Shown: one piece after another, positions 42,074-45,459 of the stretch
How positions within the stretch are numbered: position 1 is the stretch's first letter
Layout of the letters: each line of letters opens with the position of its first letter
NCBI GenBank assembly: GCA_023480735.1
Contig: JAMCXB010000048.1
Location: 1 to 45,459, forward strand
DNA from: Bacteroidota bacterium
GTDB lineage: Bacteria; Bacteroidota; Ignavibacteria; Kryptoniales; JAKASW01
Length of the DNA: 45,459 nucleotides
Direction: 5' to 3'
The notes under the pieces: generated by a model
Database searches by the model: none
Seen by the model: only the letters and a program-made list of their open reading frames with translations
What the model was told of the DNA's origin: nothing
Made by a program: the position numbers and the translations under genes

Positions 42074-43311
42074 GAAAACTGATTCTGCTTTTGATCCCTT
42101 TCTTTTTTGTCACCGCGGTGTCTTCGCTCTTTGCCGGGGAGAGAGTGAAAACCGGAGATGAGGTTCTCGTTGAGAAGTATCTCTATCTTATTAAGGGCAA
42201 GACGATCGGACTTATTACGAACCAGAGCGGCAGGCTTTCTGACGGCAGGGACGTCATTGACGTCCTGGCTAAGATTCCCGGCGTCAAACTCGTCGCATTG
42301 TTCAGCCCGGAGCACGGGATAAGAGGCCAGGCCTCAGCCGGCGAAAAGGTCTCCAGCAATGTCGATGAGAAGACAGGCGTGCCGATCTACTCCTTGTATG
42401 GAAAAACGACTAAGCCGACTCCTGAAATGCTGAAGGGAATCGACGTTCTTCTTTATGACATACAGGACGTCGGAACGAGATTTTATACCTTCATCAGCAC
42501 GCTCGACCTCAGCCTCGAAGCAGCTGCCGAAAATCATATCGAGTTCATCGTGCTCGACCGGCCCGACATGGTGAGGGCGAATCTTGTCGATGGTCCGCTT
42601 CTGCTGGATTCCCTGAGATCTTTCATAGGCATTCAACCGATCACGAGCGTTTATGGTATGACGCCGGGTGAGTTTGCCACTATGATCAACGACGCTCATA
42701 TGTTGAAGGACGGCATCAAGGCAGATCTCAAGGTGATTAAGATGGAAAACTACCGCCGCAGCATGTGGTACGACCAAACCGGTCTTAAGTGGGTGACGCC
42801 GTCGCCCAATCTTCCGGATATGAATGCCGTCGAGGTATACGGGGGAAATGTACTGTTTGAAGCAACAAACGTTTCGGAAGGGCGCGGTACGGAACATCCG
42901 TTCGAAACAATTGGTGCCCCGTTCATAAATTCTAAGGAGCTCGTGGAGCTTCTCGATAAGCAGCATGTTGCAGGAGTCAAGTACGAACCCGTCGATTTTA
43001 CGCCTCGTCCGTTCCCCTGGGCGATCAAGCCGAAGTATGAGGGCGAGTTGTGTCACGGTGTGAAGATTATTGTCACGGAAAGAAACATCTTTAAGCCCGT
43101 CGAGGCGGGAGTTACCCTCGTTTGGGCAATTCACAAGTTATACCCAGACCAATTTAAGCTGCACAGCAAAGGGTTCGATCTCAGGGCGGGGACTCCTGAA
43201 GTCAGAACCATGCTTGAAGAGGGGAAGAGCCCTCAAGAGATTATTTCTGCATGGCAGCCAGGCTTGAAGCAGTTTGAGAGTCTCCGTGAGAAATTCCTGT
43301 TATATAAATGA
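42070..43311 (+). CDS. DUF1343 exo-beta-N-acetylmuramidase (NamZ-like, GH171)
   Basis: This 413-residue exported protein has a signal peptide (hydrophobic core LILLLIPFFFVTAV, cleavage near Ala22). The rest matches the DUF1343 family, for which the Bacillus NamZ enzyme was shown to release N-acetylmuramic acid from non-reducing ends of peptidoglycan fragments. Family motifs visible are GLITNQSGR, FSPEHGIRG, VLLYDIQDVGTRFYTFIST, VLDRPDMV and NVSEGRGTEHPFETIGAP. GTG 42070 has AAGGAGG 7 nt upstream and overlaps the NUDIX stop (GTGA); the longer frame from 41872 is only antiphase NUDIX sequence. The outer-membrane barrel gene follows. Confidence 0.9.
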   Translation: MRKLILLLIPFFFVTAVSSLFAGERVKTGDEVLVEKYLYLIKGKTIGLITNQSGRLSDGRDVIDVLAKIPGVKLVALFSPEHGIRGQASAGEKVSSNVDEKTGVPIYSLYGKTTKPTPEMLKGIDVLLYDIQDVGTRFYTFISTLDLSLEAAAENHIEFIVLDRPDMVRANLVDGPLLLDSLRSFIGIQPITSVYGMTPGEFATMINDAHMLKDGIKADLKVIKMENYRRSMWYDQTGLKWVTPSPNLPDMNAVEVYGGNVLFEATNVSEGRGTEHPFETIGAPFINSKELVELLDKQHVAGVKYEPVDFTPRPFPWAIKPKYEGELCHGVKIIVTERNIFKPVEAGVTLVWAIHKLYPDQFKLHSKGFDLRAGTPEVRTMLEEGKSPQEIISAWQPGLKQFESLREKFLLYK

Positions 43312-43379
43312 AGAAGATAACCAGGGATAAACACTCTCCGTCGGTATTCGCGGATGCCTGCCGCATCACCTTGGGATAA

Positions 43380-45332
43380 ATGGCAACGAAGCCGTCTCTG
43401 TCCTTCGCGTGCGGTTTCTTTCTGACAGCGACTATTATTCTCGCAGCATCCCCTCATGCCTTCTGTCAGGAGGACTCCACGAAGGTGTCGCGCGAACGCC
43501 TCGTCAGCCCGGTGTTTCAGTCCGGGACAATAACCCATGAACCTTCCTATACGCTTTCAGATTCGGAGATAACCTGGAACGATTACCGTTACTCTGGGGA
43601 TCTTCTGCAGCAGATTCCCGGCTCCTTCCTGGCCAACATGTATCAACCGGGAAATCCATCCGAGCTATATTTCGACGGACTGGGCGGCGACTATACGAAG
43701 TACTTGCTTGATGGTGTTGAGCTGAACGAGCCGACGACTTCCTCTATGAACCTCTACCATGTCCCGATGGAATTCGTCCGTAATGTCCAGTACATCGATG
43801 CGCTTCGCGCGCCTATTTACCAGTTCAACGCGACCGGCGGTCTCGTGAATTTCCAGACCCATCTCTATAGCGAGGCGGTTCCCTATTCGAAGGTCAGGCA
43901 CATGGAGGAACCGTACAACTACCTCATAACCGACGGAGTCTTCTCACAGAATATCGGTTTCAATTCGAATATTGATGCGGGATTTGAGCGGCAGACCACG
44001 GACGGGAGGTTTGACAACTCGGTATACGACGGCGTGAACATCAGGGCGAAGTACAGATACAGTATCGATTCGACCCGTCAGCTTACGGCAACTGAGGTGT
44101 ATTACCGCACCAAGGGTGGTGCGAACGGAGGAGCGCTCCCGTACAACATCAGCGCAAATATCTTTCAGCAATATCTGATTCCGCTGAGAAGTACGACCGC
44201 CGATCTGACTTATCTTCAGCATCATGTGCAGGTTGCTTACTCACAGGGGGATCCGTACGACTCGACTCAGTTCCTTACCGCCTCGGTTTTCTATGATTAC
44301 TATAGCTTTCAGTTCGGTGAATACGTCCCGTCTCCCGACGCTTCCTATTATCTGACCAATCTCAGTAGGAGGATTGGGGCGAACATTCGCGGGAGCGAGA
44401 ATTTTGCATTCGGGAGACTGAATCTTGGCGCGGAAGCGGTGCGCAATGAGAACTCTTATAACAGTCACACTCTCATCCCTTCGGAGAACAGGGTCTCAGG
44501 ATATGCTGACGAAGAGTTCGACTTGTTCGATCTTGTCAGGGCCGGGGTATTTGGCAGAGGCGATTTCGTATCCGATAAATTCTATCCGGCGTTTGGATTT
44601 CTATTCGGCTTTAGTGATGAGTATTTCAATCTGGAAGCGGGTGGCAATATATCGGATCACGTCCCGAGCCTATCGGAAAAATATTTCGTGACTCAGGATT
44701 TTACCGGCAACCCAAACCTCCGGGCAGAAACTGATAAACTGCTCCAGGTGAAGGCGAACGTGAAGCTCGGAGAAACCTTCGAATTTTCCCTTAAACCTTA
44801 TATAAGGTTCATAGATAACCCGATATATTTTCGCGAGGTTTACATCGGACAGCCGACTTACCCGAATATTTCTGTCGTTAATCTGAATACCAGGAAGATT
44901 TACGGCGTCGATGCGACGATCAGATTAACGGTGTGGAAGTTCGGAGCGGATGGGAATTTGAACTACGTCAATGAAAAGGTCGATGGCGGCAACGTTAACA
45001 CGCTGCCGAAGTATTACGCCGCCGGTGAATTGTACTATCACGATATTTTGTTTAATGGTCACCTCAATTTCAGAGTTGGTGTAAGGGGAAGGGTCCTCAG
45101 TGAATTTCAGGGAAGCGGGTTCTATCCGGAAGCGCTAATCTATTATCCGACGGACCTGAACCAGTACGGCCCGTATGGAAGTTCCGACCTGTTCCTTCAA
45201 GGGAAAATAGGCAGCGCGGTGATTTATTTCACGTTCTTCAACCTGACCGGAGAGGACTACTTCCTTGCACCGGTGTACCCTGCTCTCAACAGCAGCTTTG
45301 CTTTCGGTATAAACTGGGAGTTTTTGAACTAG
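43380..45332 (+). CDS. TonB-receptor-like outer-membrane beta-barrel protein
   Basis: This 650-residue protein begins with a signal peptide (ACGFFLTATIILAA, cleavage near residue 29). It has a compact plug region with LQQIPGSFLANMY, YFDGLGGDYTKYLLDGVEL and NATGGLVNFQTH, then a long series of alternating aromatic strands ending in FAFGINWEFLN, a typical C-terminal barrel strand with aromatic residues. The plug is short and no clear TonB box is seen, so it may be a reduced TonB-dependent receptor or a passive relative. It lies 68 bp after the NamZ-like gene. Import of wall-derived or other ligands is possible but unproven. Confidence 0.8.
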   Translation: MATKPSLSFACGFFLTATIILAASPHAFCQEDSTKVSRERLVSPVFQSGTITHEPSYTLSDSEITWNDYRYSGDLLQQIPGSFLANMYQPGNPSELYFDGLGGDYTKYLLDGVELNEPTTSSMNLYHVPMEFVRNVQYIDALRAPIYQFNATGGLVNFQTHLYSEAVPYSKVRHMEEPYNYLITDGVFSQNIGFNSNIDAGFERQTTDGRFDNSVYDGVNIRAKYRYSIDSTRQLTATEVYYRTKGGANGGALPYNISANIFQQYLIPLRSTTADLTYLQHHVQVAYSQGDPYDSTQFLTASVFYDYYSFQFGEYVPSPDASYYLTNLSRRIGANIRGSENFAFGRLNLGAEAVRNENSYNSHTLIPSENRVSGYADEEFDLFDLVRAGVFGRGDFVSDKFYPAFGFLFGFSDEYFNLEAGGNISDHVPSLSEKYFVTQDFTGNPNLRAETDKLLQVKANVKLGETFEFSLKPYIRFIDNPIYFREVYIGQPTYPNISVVNLNTRKIYGVDATIRLTVWKFGADGNLNYVNEKVDGGNVNTLPKYYAAGELYYHDILFNGHLNFRVGVRGRVLSEFQGSGFYPEALIYYPTDLNQYGPYGSSDLFLQGKIGSAVIYFTFFNLTGEDYFLAPVYPALNSSFAFGINWEFLN

Positions 45333-45459
45333 CCCAAGTTCGACACTTCTCGATTGAAAACGGCGATTCCGTGCGGAAACGAGGGAAGGCGGGCAAAAGT
45401 CGGCACTACAATTGGTAATCTTTCTTGAGTCGCTCGGGTGGGACGATCTGTAGTTTCTG

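Overview
This window is a chromosomal segment with roughly half G+C from a Gram-negative bacterium. It most likely belongs to the Chlorobi/Ignavibacteria side of the Bacteroidota (FCB) group. The clues are the relic of a type IX secretion C-terminal sorting domain (the NYPNP hallmark and a terminal GVYFYR...KKMLLLR strand), a TonB-receptor-like outer-membrane barrel, HicAB and DUF433/DUF5615 toxin-antitoxin pairs, and Chlorobi/Ignavibacteria-like housekeeping proteins. Several promoters have the ordinary sigma-70 layout (TTGAAT or TTGACT, 17 bp, then TATATT, TACAAT or TATTAT). They lack the TAnnTTTG -7 element of classical Bacteroidetes, which also argues for a basal lineage. The taxonomy is inference.

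Layout. 1-4400: a HicA(partial)/HicB pair, a 0.9-kb non-coding tract with a CCCGAAGGG-type repeat family, and a large secreted-protein pseudogene with three separate lesions. 4397-9513: ferredoxin, metallo-beta-lactamase-fold hydrolase, Rieske protein, epoxyqueuosine reductase (queG), HAD phosphatase, thioredoxin reductase (trxB) and a DUF433/DUF5615 pair. 9521-14909: a bidirectional terminator, a minus-strand membrane protein, a divergent GroES-like protein, a DUF3109 protein, sigma-54 (rpoN), a small unknown gene and the HslVU protease. 15233-18571: a FemAB-like acyltransferase, a Wzx-type flippase, an O-methyltransferase stub and gpmA. 18641-20479: tRNA-Met(CAT) followed by a gene-poor, decaying island with a methyltransferase pseudogene and two candidate structured RNA regions. 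20480-23930: a glcD/glcF-type oxidase pair and a rhomboid protease. 24161-28041: a 1280-residue multi-PAS hybrid histidine kinase preceded by a perfect 10-bp inverted repeat. 28353-33823: GH15 glucoamylase-gnd-zwf-pgl. 34000-43311: a long plus-strand run of purC-psd-pssA-purS-purQ, three tatA/B-type genes, gatA, sucD, ndk, a NUDIX gene and a namZ-like gene. The last gene is a TonB-receptor-like barrel.

How the genes work together. The glucoamylase releases glucose from alpha-glucans. Zwf, Pgl and Gnd would process the phosphorylated sugar through the oxidative pentose phosphate branch once a kinase outside this window has acted. Purine synthesis (PurC, PurS, PurQ) is interleaved with phosphatidylethanolamine synthesis (PssA, Psd). 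The NamZ-like exo-muramidase and the adjacent outer-membrane barrel may serve cell-wall scavenging or recycling. No CRISPR array, insertion sequence, prophage or rRNA was seen.

I see no complete, clearly unprecedented multi-gene system. The items most worth a second look are the operator-like dyad at the kinase start codon, the promoter-preceded candidate RNA at about 20228-20400, the lysine-rich tail on SucD, and the Tat paralogue with Lys at the membrane-entry position.
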